Below are positions 16,645 to 25,437 of a DNA stretch of 31,297 nucleotides, piece after piece. The DNA lies in IMG/VR virus record IMGVR_UViG_3300009149_000168, positions 1 through 31,297 of that record; one strand, written 5' to 3'. The notes under the pieces are model-generated. The model was not told the origin of the DNA and made no database searches. It was given only the letters and a program-made list of their open reading frames with translations. Source of the DNA: a virus. The translations under genes and the position numbers were made by a program. How positions within the stretch are numbered: position 1 is the first letter of the stretch; each line of letters starts with the position of its first letter.

Positions 16645-19600
16645 ATGCCACAAGAAATTAATTTAAATGTATCTCCATATTTTGATGATTTTGATCAAAA
16701 TAAAAATTATTATAAAGTTCTTTTTAAACCTGGAGTACCAGTTCAAGCTAGAGAACTAACAACTCTACAATCAATATTACAAAATGAAATTGAAAAATTT
16801 GGTGATCATTTTTTTAAAGAAGGTGATGTAGTTATACCAGGTCAAACTAATTTTAATGCGTATTATAATGCAGTAGAATTAAATAGAAATTTCTTAGGTT
16901 CTAATGTATCATCTTATATAAAATCTTTAGTTGGATTAAAAATCAAAGGAGAAACATCAGGAATAATTGCAATAATTAATAATGTACTAACTTCTGAAGA
17001 GTCTGAAAGAGGAAATCCAACTCTTTATGTTAGTTATTTAAGTGCTAATGTAAATGATAATGAATCTTTTTTCTTTAGTGATGGAGAAAATTTAATAGTA
17101 GAAGAAAATATAATTGTTGACTCAGTATCATTTGTTGCAGGAGAACTTTTTGCATCTACAATAACACAAAATTCCCATTCCTTTGGTTCTTCTTTTACGG
17201 TTTCTAATGGCGTTTACTACTTAAGAGGACATTTTGTAAATGTTACCAACGAAACAATAATTTTAGATCAATATACAAATTCACCAAATTATAGAATTGG
17301 ATTTTCATTATTTGAAGAACTTATAACATCTTTTGATGATGAAAGTTTAAATGATAATGCAAAGGGATTTAATAATTTTACTGCTCCTGGATCAGACAGA
17401 TTAAAAATAACAGCATTTCTGACTAAGAAAAATTTAGACGATACTAGTGGGGAAAATTTTATACAAATTACTCAAATAGAAAATGGAATTATTAGAGTAA
17501 GATTGAATAATCCATTATATAGTATAATTAATGATAAATTTGCTCAAAGAACTTTTGATGAGTCTGGTGATTATTATGTCAATAGATTTAATGTATCTTG
17601 TGAAGAATCTTTAAATGATAATCTTGGAAATAATGGAATATTTTTAAAGGATGGAAGAACATATCAAAATAATAGTCCATCAGATAATTTAGTAATATAT
17701 CAAATCTCGCCTGGAAAAGCATATATTAGAGGATATGAAGTTGAAATAAATGCTCCAACATTTTTAGATATAGAAAAACCAAGAACAAAAAAAACTACTC
17801 AGAATGAATCAGTAATATATTCAACTGGTCCATCTGTAGCATTAAATAGAGTAAGTGGTTCTCCGGTTATCGGTGTTGGAACAAACTATACTCTTAGTTT
17901 AAGAGATACTAGAATAGGTGAAAATAAACAAGTAGCCTCTGGAGAAGAAATAGGAATAGCAAGAATTTTTGATTTTGCATTAGAGGAAGGATCTTATAAT
18001 ACATTTTCTTTAGATTTTAATAGATGGGATGCATCCTTATTTGACATTCAAACTTACAGTAAAATTACATTAAATCAACCCATATCGTTACAAGTTCCAT
18101 CATATATTGTAGGAAATTCTAGTGGTGCAACAGGATATTTAAAGGAGAATACTGTAGGAGTAGGACTTACTCTTTATAATGTAACGGGAAATTTTTTAAC
18201 TAATGAGTCATTTACAATAGATGGAGTGAGAAATAATAGAGTTGCTATATCCGCAACAAATTATGGGTTTTCTGATGTTAAATCTGTTTTTTCTAATGAT
18301 TCTGGTACTATTTTTAATGGAGATACGGTACAATCAGTTTCGTATTCTGTTGGAATTTGCTCAATATCGGCACAATCGCAAGGTTTTTCTACAATAACAA
18401 TACCAGGTACTGGATATTTTAACACAATAAAACCTTCAAATCTTCTTCGTTTTACTAATCCACTATCTCCAAATATATCAAATTTTGCAAAAGTATTAGA
18501 AGTAAATACAAATAATATTTCAACTCTTGTCAAAATTTCTGGAATAACCACAGTAACTGGAGTTTGTGAAGGTGAATTGCCTGACGTAAATATATCTGTA
18601 ACCGATTTAGTATCTTTAAGAACTAATTATCTCTCATCTATTAATAACACTTTATTTACACCATTATCTAAACAAAATGTATCTGAGGTTGATTTATCAA
18701 AATGTAGTTTAGTGATTAGAAAAAATTTTAGTTTAAATATAGTAAGCAACAATACTGAAAATATTTCTGCTGGTCCTAATGAAATATTTTTACCCTATGA
18801 TGAAGAAAGATATTCGTTAACTAGATCCGATGGTACAATTGAACCGTTATCATTTGATAAATTTAGTATTTCTCCTGATGGTAAAAATTTACAAATAGTT
18901 GGATTAAATGTAGTAAATAATACTGGAGCAAGATTGATTGCTACTTTAAGAAAGTCTCAAATAAAATCAAAAATAAAAAAAAGATCTAGAGTTTCTTCAA
19001 TTATTATTGATAAATCAACACTAAACACTTCTGGGATAGGAACAACAACTTTAAATGATGGTCTTATCTTTGGAAATTTTCCATATGGAACTAGAGTGCA
19101 AGACGATAAAATATGTTTAAATGTTCCGGACATTATACGTGTGCATGGAGTATTTGAATCTCTAGGTACATTAGAACCAACTTCTCCTCAAATGATAATA
19201 TCCAATATTATTGGTTCTAATTCAACTACTTCTGATTTAATCATTGGAGAACAAATTATTGGAAAAAATAGTAATGCTATAGCTATAGTTGCAGAAAAAG
19301 TATCAAACAATAAAATTTCATTTATTTATTTGAATAATTTAACATTTTTAATAGATGAAATAGTTGAATTTAATGAATCATTAGTTACGGCTAATGTAAG
19401 TTCCTTACAAAATAATAGTAAAGATATAACAAATATATTTACATTTGATAGTGGTCAGCAAAATACTTTTTATGATTATGGTAAAGTAATTAGAAAAGAT
19501 GAATTTTCTAGTCCACAAAGAAAAATAAAAATATATTTTGATTGCGCATTTTATGACCCCCAGGATGATGGTGATATAACTACTGCAAACTCATATCAAC

Positions 19601-22600
19601 TTTTTGACTATAAAGATGATATTTCATACTATAATGGTTATAGAATGACTGATATTATTGATATCAGACCAAGAGTTTCTAATTACGTTGTGTCTGCAGG
19701 AAGTAGATCTCCATTTGAGTTTGAAGGAAGACTTTTTAGTCAACAAGGAAATAGTGTTACCAATATTTTAGCATCAGATGAAACAATTATATTGGATTAT
19801 AATTTTTATCTACCAAGAATTGATAAAATATTTCTCAATAAAGAATCTACATTTGTGGTTCAACATGGAGTGCCTGATGAAAATCCAAAGCCACCTCAAA
19901 TAGTAGAAGATTCTTTAGAAATTGCAGAGATATTTTTACCACCGTATCTTTATGATGTAAATAAATGTTCAATAAAATCTTTTGAATATAAAAGATATAG
20001 AATGTCTGATATTTCTAAATTAGAAACTAGAATTAAAAATCTAGAATATTATACAACATTATCTTTATTAGAATCTGAAACTTCAAATTTAAATATTGTT
20101 GATTCTGATGGATTAAACAGATTTAAATCTGGATTTTTTGTAGATAATTTTTCCACATTAACAACTCAAGAAGACCGAGTTGGAGTAAGAAATTCCATAG
20201 ATCCAGTTTTAAGTGAATTAAGACCATCCCATTATACAAATTCAATAGATCTTGTAGTTGCAACAAAATCTAAATTAGGTATTGGTACAACTTTTAATGA
20301 AGACATTGCTAATTTAGAAACTAGTGATTTAATTGGTTCAAATATTAAAAAAAGTGGAGATATAATAACTTTAGATTATACTAACATTGAATATATTAAA
20401 CAACCTTTTGCAACTAGAATTGAGAATGTTCAACCGTATGTATTGACATTTTGGGAAGGAACAGTAAGATTAAATCCTTCTTCTGATATTTGGATTGATA
20501 CTGTTAGATTAGAACCGGCAACTATTCAAATTGAAGGAGATTATTTGTCTACTTTAAATAATCTTCAACGTACTCAAGGAGTGAACCCTCAAACTGGATT
20601 AGGTCCGGTAATTTGGGGATCGTGGGCATTACTTGGATTTGGAAGACCGAGATGGGTAGATGCTAGGGGTTCAAGACAAAGGGGAAATAGTCCAGAAAGT
20701 CTGGCTGTAAGAAATAGGTTTCTTGCAGCAAAAAATAGCGGAAATACCATCAATCCACCTCAATGGATAGGTGGTGGTGGAGAGTTCTTTAGAAACGGAA
20801 CAATACCAACAACAGGACTTTATGTTCAAGTAGTTGATGCTTTATATGGAAGAAGTGGAACACAACTTAAAGTAACAGAAAAATTTGATACTCAATCTTT
20901 GGGTGATTCTGTGGTATCTATAGATGTTCAACCTTACATGAGATCTAGAAATGTACAATTTAAATCACTTACTTTAAAACCAAGTACTAGATTATATGTT
21001 TTCTTTGCCGGACGTAATGTAACTTCACTTTGCTTTCCTAAATTACTTGAAATTACTATGACTTCCGGAACCTTTATTGTCGGAGAAACAGTTAATATTA
21101 TGAAGCCAGGTTCTACTATTAAAGAAGGTTCTTTTAGAGTTGCAACATTAAATCATAAAAGTGGTAATTTTAGAACTCCGTCACAATTTTATATAAAAAA
21201 TCCTTATTCTCCAGATCAAACTATTCCGTCAATTTATTCATCAACATCAAATTTATTAAATGTTGATACTGCTTCAATGGCAGTTAATTCACAGGGATCA
21301 TTTTACGGATTGATTAAGAAAGATTATCTTTTAGTTGGAAATACTAGTGGTTCTATTGCCAGAGTAAATGACATTAGATTGATTACTGATAATGTTGGGG
21401 ATATAGTTGGATCTTTCTTTATTCCAAATCCAAATAATTCTGGTAATTTAAAATTTAAGGCAGGAATAAGACATTTTAAATTAACAAGTGACGCAAATAA
21501 TAATCCAATACCAGGATCTGGCGGAACTTCAGCTCAAAGAAATTATTTTGCTTCAGGTAAAACTCAAAATGTACAAGAAAAAATAGTTTCTATTAGAAAT
21601 GCTGAAGTTTCTACAAATACATTAACTAAAACTAGAAATGAAGAGGCATTCACTGGATTATATATTGATCCATTAGCACAATCTTTTGCATGTGATGAAC
21701 CAACTGGAGTATATTTAACTAAATTAGATGTTTATTTTCAATCAAAAGATCCAATTTTACCAGTTTCTTGTCAAGTAAGAACAATGGATCTAGGTTTTCC
21801 AACATCAACTATTTTACCATTTAGTGAAGTTAGTATTAATGCAGATAATGTAAATATTAGTGATAATGCTTCAATTCCAACCAGTTTTGTATTTGAGTCT
21901 CCTGTTTATATTGAAGCAAATAAAGAATATGCAATAGTATTACTTTCAAACTCAACTTCATATTATGTGTGGATTTCTTCTCTATTGGGTAGAGATCCAG
22001 ATGGAGATGAAGCTAACAAAGGAGTTAATTTCAGAGAACCTATTGATACTTTAACTGGTGAAAGAGTTACTACTCAACCTATTTTAGGTTCTTTATTCAA
22101 ATCACAAAATGCATCAACTTGGACTCCAAGTCAATATGAAGATTTGAAATTTACTCTACACAGAGCGCAATTTAGTACAAATCCAGGAATTATTAGTTTT
22201 TATAATCCAGATTTATCTATAGGAAATAATCAAGTTCCTATTTTAACAAGAAATCCTTTAGATTTTATTTCAAGAAAAATACGAGTTGGTCTTTCTAGTA
22301 TTATTACGGAAGACGATGAAGATTTCCCAATTGGAACTACTGTAATCCAACAAAGTTCAAATGCATCTGCAATTTATTCAGGTAAAGTAGGAATTGCCAC
22401 TGGAAGTAGTGATGATGGTGGATTGGGTATTGGTAATAGTGGAATAGGATATCAACCCACATCCGGAATTTCAATATATAATAATATTCCTCTTTTGAAT
22501 GTATTGAGTGATGGTAGAAATGCCACCGCAAAAATAACAATAGAAAATGGTTCCGCTTCTAAAGTTGAAATTGTTGGTGGTGGTTCTGGTTATGAAGTTG

Positions 22601-24207
22601 GTGATCTATTGACTGTTGGTCAACTTGGTGTAAATAATCTGGGAAGAAATATTAGAATTTCTATTGGTAGAATAGATGATTTTAATGAACTCATTTTGGA
22701 TGCAGTGCAAGGTAATTTTAATACTGGTGTGGGGGTAGGAAATGTAATTAAATTTATAAATTCAGATGGAAATTTGGTTGAATTAAATTCAAATTCGGAA
22801 GAAAATGTTACAATAATTAATCCAATTAATATAGAATCAGATGGATTACATTTTAGAGTTCGTCATCTAAATCACGGAATGCATTCTTCATTAAATAATG
22901 TAAAAATATCAGGAGCAAAATCAGATTTAGAACCATCTACAATAAATCAAGATATAACTAATACATTTTCTGGATCTTTAAATATAACTAATTCTTCTAT
23001 GTTTCAAACCTTTGAGGGGTTGCCAGTTAGTATAGAAAATCCAGGTTATGTAACAATTGAAGATGAAATTTTAAAATATACCTCAGTTTCTTCTAATTCA
23101 ATTAATATTATTTCTAGAGGAATTGATAATACAAATCCAATCTCTCATAAAATTGGATCTGAAATTTTAAAATATGAATTAAATGGAGTTTCACTATTAA
23201 GAATTAATAAATTGCATAGACTTGAAAGTGCAACAATAAGTAATCCAGTAGGATTAGATTATTACAGTATAAGCATTGATCAAAGTGAATTTATTGATGG
23301 AAGTTTAAAAATAACAAACAGAACTGAAGCAACTGGATTAACTCCATCTTTATATTTCAACAGGAGTAAATTTGATGGCGGTTCAGAAGTTAGAGCATCC
23401 CAAAATATGCAATTTGAAGTTCTGACTCCATTAATAGAAACTTTCACTCCAAATCAAACTAATATTTCTGCACAAGTTAGAACAGTATCTGGTACTAGTA
23501 TTTCTGGAAATGAACAATCTTTTATTGATAATGGATTTTCTGCTATTAGTTTAGGAGTATTTAATTATTTTGAAACTTCTAGATTAATTTGTTCAGTTGA
23601 TAATGAATCTAATTTACTATCTGGATTGCCTGCAAATAGGTCTTTCAATGCTATTTTGAACTTATCATCAAATGACTCTAGATTATCTCCATGTATTGAC
23701 CTCACAAGAACTAGTATTATAACAACTACTAATAGAGTTAATAAAATAATATCTGACAACAAATATCCAACTGATTCTCGTATAAAATCTTTAACTACAA
23801 ATCAAAATGCATTCATATATGTAACAAAATCAATTAGACTCCAAAATCCTGCTACTTCATTAAAATTATATGTAACTGCACATATTAATGAATATTCAGA
23901 TATAAGAGCAATGTATTCTATTGACAATAATGAAAATATTAATCCAATTTTTGAATTATTTCCAGGTTTTAATAATTTAAATAATTTAATTGAAGTTATT
24001 AATCCAGAACTAAGTGACGGGAGACCAGATAAATTTACTGAAAAAAATCCATTCCTAGATTTTGAAGATAATCAATTCACAGAATATGAATTTACTATGA
24101 ATAATTTACCATCATTTAACTATTATCGTATTAAATTAATAATGACTTCTACTAATCAATCTTATGTTCCAAAACTAAAAGATATTAGATCCATTGCTTT
24201 AGTATAA
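16645..24207 (+). CDS. Giant virion structural protein (2520 aa), DUF4815-type N-terminus
   Basis: Residues 1 to about 385 form a DUF4815-type domain: NLNVSPYFDDF, then FKPGVPVQARELTTLQSIL, EKFGDHFFKEGDVVIPG, and later YQISPGKAYIRGYEVEI. The middle (about 946-1280) carries a conserved stretch with DYKDDISYYNGYRMTDI and VQPYVLTFWEGTVRLNP. After a G/R-rich variable loop (1311-1396) comes another conserved part around 1672 (LYIDPLAQSFACDEPTGVYL). Two fibre modules follow (N-G-G/GSGY at 1952-2012; RG-type turn at 2106-2180). The C-terminal domain (2349-2520) ends in KLKDIRSIALV. It is a virion structural protein by family. Its place after gp8, where T4 has gp9-gp12, suggests the outer wedge and short-fibre region, which is inference. 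There is no signal peptide or membrane helix. Confidence 0.87.
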   Translation: MPQEINLNVSPYFDDFDQNKNYYKVLFKPGVPVQARELTTLQSILQNEIEKFGDHFFKEGDVVIPGQTNFNAYYNAVELNRNFLGSNVSSYIKSLVGLKIKGETSGIIAIINNVLTSEESERGNPTLYVSYLSANVNDNESFFFSDGENLIVEENIIVDSVSFVAGELFASTITQNSHSFGSSFTVSNGVYYLRGHFVNVTNETIILDQYTNSPNYRIGFSLFEELITSFDDESLNDNAKGFNNFTAPGSDRLKITAFLTKKNLDDTSGENFIQITQIENGIIRVRLNNPLYSIINDKFAQRTFDESGDYYVNRFNVSCEESLNDNLGNNGIFLKDGRTYQNNSPSDNLVIYQISPGKAYIRGYEVEINAPTFLDIEKPRTKKTTQNESVIYSTGPSVALNRVSGSPVIGVGTNYTLSLRDTRIGENKQVASGEEIGIARIFDFALEEGSYNTFSLDFNRWDASLFDIQTYSKITLNQPISLQVPSYIVGNSSGATGYLKENTVGVGLTLYNVTGNFLTNESFTIDGVRNNRVAISATNYGFSDVKSVFSNDSGTIFNGDTVQSVSYSVGICSISAQSQGFSTITIPGTGYFNTIKPSNLLRFTNPLSPNISNFAKVLEVNTNNISTLVKISGITTVTGVCEGELPDVNISVTDLVSLRTNYLSSINNTLFTPLSKQNVSEVDLSKCSLVIRKNFSLNIVSNNTENISAGPNEIFLPYDEERYSLTRSDGTIEPLSFDKFSISPDGKNLQIVGLNVVNNTGARLIATLRKSQIKSKIKKRSRVSSIIIDKSTLNTSGIGTTTLNDGLIFGNFPYGTRVQDDKICLNVPDIIRVHGVFESLGTLEPTSPQMIISNIIGSNSTTSDLIIGEQIIGKNSNAIAIVAEKVSNNKISFIYLNNLTFLIDEIVEFNESLVTANVSSLQNNSKDITNIFTFDSGQQNTFYDYGKVIRKDEFSSPQRKIKIYFDCAFYDPQDDGDITTANSYQLFDYKDDISYYNGYRMTDIIDIRPRVSNYVVSAGSRSPFEFEGRLFSQQGNSVTNILASDETIILDYNFYLPRIDKIFLNKESTFVVQHGVPDENPKPPQIVEDSLEIAEIFLPPYLYDVNKCSIKSFEYKRYRMSDISKLETRIKNLEYYTTLSLLESETSNLNIVDSDGLNRFKSGFFVDNFSTLTTQEDRVGVRNSIDPVLSELRPSHYTNSIDLVVATKSKLGIGTTFNEDIANLETSDLIGSNIKKSGDIITLDYTNIEYIKQPFATRIENVQPYVLTFWEGTVRLNPSSDIWIDTVRLEPATIQIEGDYLSTLNNLQRTQGVNPQTGLGPVIWGSWALLGFGRPRWVDARGSRQRGNSPESLAVRNRFLAAKNSGNTINPPQWIGGGGEFFRNGTIPTTGLYVQVVDALYGRSGTQLKVTEKFDTQSLGDSVVSIDVQPYMRSRNVQFKSLTLKPSTRLYVFFAGRNVTSLCFPKLLEITMTSGTFIVGETVNIMKPGSTIKEGSFRVATLNHKSGNFRTPSQFYIKNPYSPDQTIPSIYSSTSNLLNVDTASMAVNSQGSFYGLIKKDYLLVGNTSGSIARVNDIRLITDNVGDIVGSFFIPNPNNSGNLKFKAGIRHFKLTSDANNNPIPGSGGTSAQRNYFASGKTQNVQEKIVSIRNAEVSTNTLTKTRNEEAFTGLYIDPLAQSFACDEPTGVYLTKLDVYFQSKDPILPVSCQVRTMDLGFPTSTILPFSEVSINADNVNISDNASIPTSFVFESPVYIEANKEYAIVLLSNSTSYYVWISSLLGRDPDGDEANKGVNFREPIDTLTGERVTTQPILGSLFKSQNASTWTPSQYEDLKFTLHRAQFSTNPGIISFYNPDLSIGNNQVPILTRNPLDFISRKIRVGLSSIITEDDEDFPIGTTVIQQSSNASAIYSGKVGIATGSSDDGGLGIGNSGIGYQPTSGISIYNNIPLLNVLSDGRNATAKITIENGSASKVEIVGGGSGYEVGDLLTVGQLGVNNLGRNIRISIGRIDDFNELILDAVQGNFNTGVGVGNVIKFINSDGNLVELNSNSEENVTIINPINIESDGLHFRVRHLNHGMHSSLNNVKISGAKSDLEPSTINQDITNTFSGSLNITNSSMFQTFEGLPVSIENPGYVTIEDEILKYTSVSSNSINIISRGIDNTNPISHKIGSEILKYELNGVSLLRINKLHRLESATISNPVGLDYYSISIDQSEFIDGSLKITNRTEATGLTPSLYFNRSKFDGGSEVRASQNMQFEVLTPLIETFTPNQTNISAQVRTVSGTSISGNEQSFIDNGFSAISLGVFNYFETSRLICSVDNESNLLSGLPANRSFNAILNLSSNDSRLSPCIDLTRTSIITTTNRVNKIISDNKYPTDSRIKSLTTNQNAFIYVTKSIRLQNPATSLKLYVTAHINEYSDIRAMYSIDNNENINPIFELFPGFNNLNNLIEVINPELSDGRPDKFTEKNPFLDFEDNQFTEYEFTMNNLPSFNYYRIKLIMTSTNQSYVPKLKDIRSIALV

Positions 24208-24209
24208 TT

Positions 24210-24431
24210 ATGAATGAACTAATAGCAATAAAAGATAATTGTAATCTTTTAAGAGATCCAAATACAAATTCAATATTAAACCATAGTAAATCTGAGTATG
24301 AGAATTATTTAATATTAAAAAAAAATAAAAAAACTGAAATTGAAAAAATTAAAACTATTCAAGATGAAGTTGAACAAATTAAAAATGATGTTCATGAAAT
24401 TAAAAATCTTCTGCATAAATTATTAAAATGA
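24210..24431 (+). CDS. Small coiled-coil protein, 73 aa
   Basis: The N-terminal part (NCNLLRDPNTNSILNHSKSE) has the conserved L-x-R-D-x-x-T-x-x-I-x-N pattern found in short proteins of T4-like marine phages. The C-terminal 40 residues are a clear heptad-type coiled coil (KIKTIQDEVEQIKNDVHEIK, then LLHKLL). The gene lies between the tail-protein block and gp13, where T4 has fibritin (wac), but it is far too short to be fibritin and has no foldon. The ATG follows the previous stop by 2 bases. Its TGA stop overlaps the next ATG (ATGA at 24428-24431). The role is unknown; scaffolding or a trimerisation aid would be a guess. Confidence 0.78.
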   Translation: MNELIAIKDNCNLLRDPNTNSILNHSKSEYENYLILKKNKKTEIEKIKTIQDEVEQIKNDVHEIKNLLHKLLK

Positions 24432-24592
24432 ATCCAGATAAAATTTGTTTAAATAGTGTTAATAGATTATTTGAATATGAAAAAATGTCTAGAGAAATAG
24501 ATAGTATAGATGATATCAAAATATTAAAAAATTATACAAAATCATACATAAAACTTTATTTCAAACAACAAGAAGTTATTTCTGAACTATAA
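24428..24592 (+). CDS. Small conserved hypothetical protein, 54 aa
   Basis: The frame starts at ATG 24428, inside the ATGA overlap with the preceding gene, and stops at TAA 24590-24592, whose last base is the first base of the gp13 ATG. The 54-residue product (MNPDKICLNSVNRLFEYEK, then EIDSIDDIKILKNYTKSYI and LYFKQQEVISEL) is mostly helical and soluble. The E-K-x-x-R-E-I-D-S and L-Y-x-K-Q-Q-E-V patterns recur in short proteins I recall next to gp13 in marine T4-like phages. Its function is unknown. One-base and four-base overlaps at both ends make translational coupling across 24210-25434 very likely. Confidence 0.8.
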   Translation: MNPDKICLNSVNRLFEYEKMSREIDSIDDIKILKNYTKSYIKLYFKQQEVISEL

Positions 24593-25434
24593 TGGCAAAA
24601 CCATCAACAAGGCAAGAACTTATAGACTACTGCTTAAGAAAACTGGGAGCACCAGTTCTAGAAATTAATGTTGCAGATGAGCAAATAGATGATCTTGTTG
24701 ATGATGCCATACAATTCTTTCAAGAAAGACATTTTGATGGTGTATATCCAACATTTTTAAAATATCAAATAACTAAAGAAGACATAGAAAGAGGAAAAGC
24801 AAAAAAAGTCGGTGATTTGGGAGTTGATTCTATATCAGCAACTGCAAACATAGTAGGAACAGCGACCACTTTTAATTATTTTGAAAATAGTAACTATCTT
24901 CAAGTACCATCTCATGTTATTGGAATAAATAAAATATTTCATTTTGAGGGGTCAAATAGTATCTCTAGTGGAATGTTTAGTATCAAGTATCAATTGTTTT
25001 TGAACGATATTTATTATTGGGGGTCAACAGAACTACTTACATATAGTATGACTAAAAGATATCTAGAAGATATTGATTTTCTGCTAACTACTCAAAAGCA
25101 AATTAGATTTAACAAAAGACAAGATAGATTATATCTTGATATTGATTGGTCTAGTTTAAGAGAAGGGCAATATTTAATTTTAGATTGTTACCGAATGATG
25201 GATCCAAATGATTATGATAAGGTTTGGAATGATTCATTTATAAAACCATATTTAACCTCGCTAATAAAAAAACAGTGGGGGCAAAATTTAATCAAATTTC
25301 AAGGAGTTAAACTTCCTGGAGGTGTTGAGTTGAATGGAAGACAAATGTATGATGATGCAATACGCGAAATGGATGAATTGATGGGTAAAATGTCAAGTAC
25401 TTATGAACTCCCACCCTATGACATGATAGGATAA
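24592..25434 (+). CDS. 13: Neck protein gp13
   Basis: gp13 joins gp14 to form the neck ring that seals the filled head and connects it to the tail. The product has 280 residues (T4 gp13: 309). The opening TRQELIDYCLRKLGAP and the acidic stretch EINVADEQIDDLVDDAIQFF are typical of gp13 in marine T4-like phages. The W-rich segment WNDSFIKPYLTSLIKKQWG and the end ELPPYDMIG also fit. The ATG overlaps the stop of the preceding 54-codon gene by one base (TAATG). gp14 begins 3 bases after the stop. Confidence 0.93.
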   Translation: MAKPSTRQELIDYCLRKLGAPVLEINVADEQIDDLVDDAIQFFQERHFDGVYPTFLKYQITKEDIERGKAKKVGDLGVDSISATANIVGTATTFNYFENSNYLQVPSHVIGINKIFHFEGSNSISSGMFSIKYQLFLNDIYYWGSTELLTYSMTKRYLEDIDFLLTTQKQIRFNKRQDRLYLDIDWSSLREGQYLILDCYRMMDPNDYDKVWNDSFIKPYLTSLIKKQWGQNLIKFQGVKLPGGVELNGRQMYDDAIREMDELMGKMSSTYELPPYDMIG

Positions 25435-25437
25435 AAT

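Noticed and set aside
24210-24431. Fibritin (wac) at its T4 position
   Set aside because: The protein has only 73 residues with a single short coiled coil and no foldon domain, so position alone does not justify the name.
24926-24940. AATAAATA inside gp13 as a late promoter
   Set aside because: It lies in the middle of a conserved gene with no start codon suitably placed downstream; such strings are expected by chance in this A+T-rich DNA.
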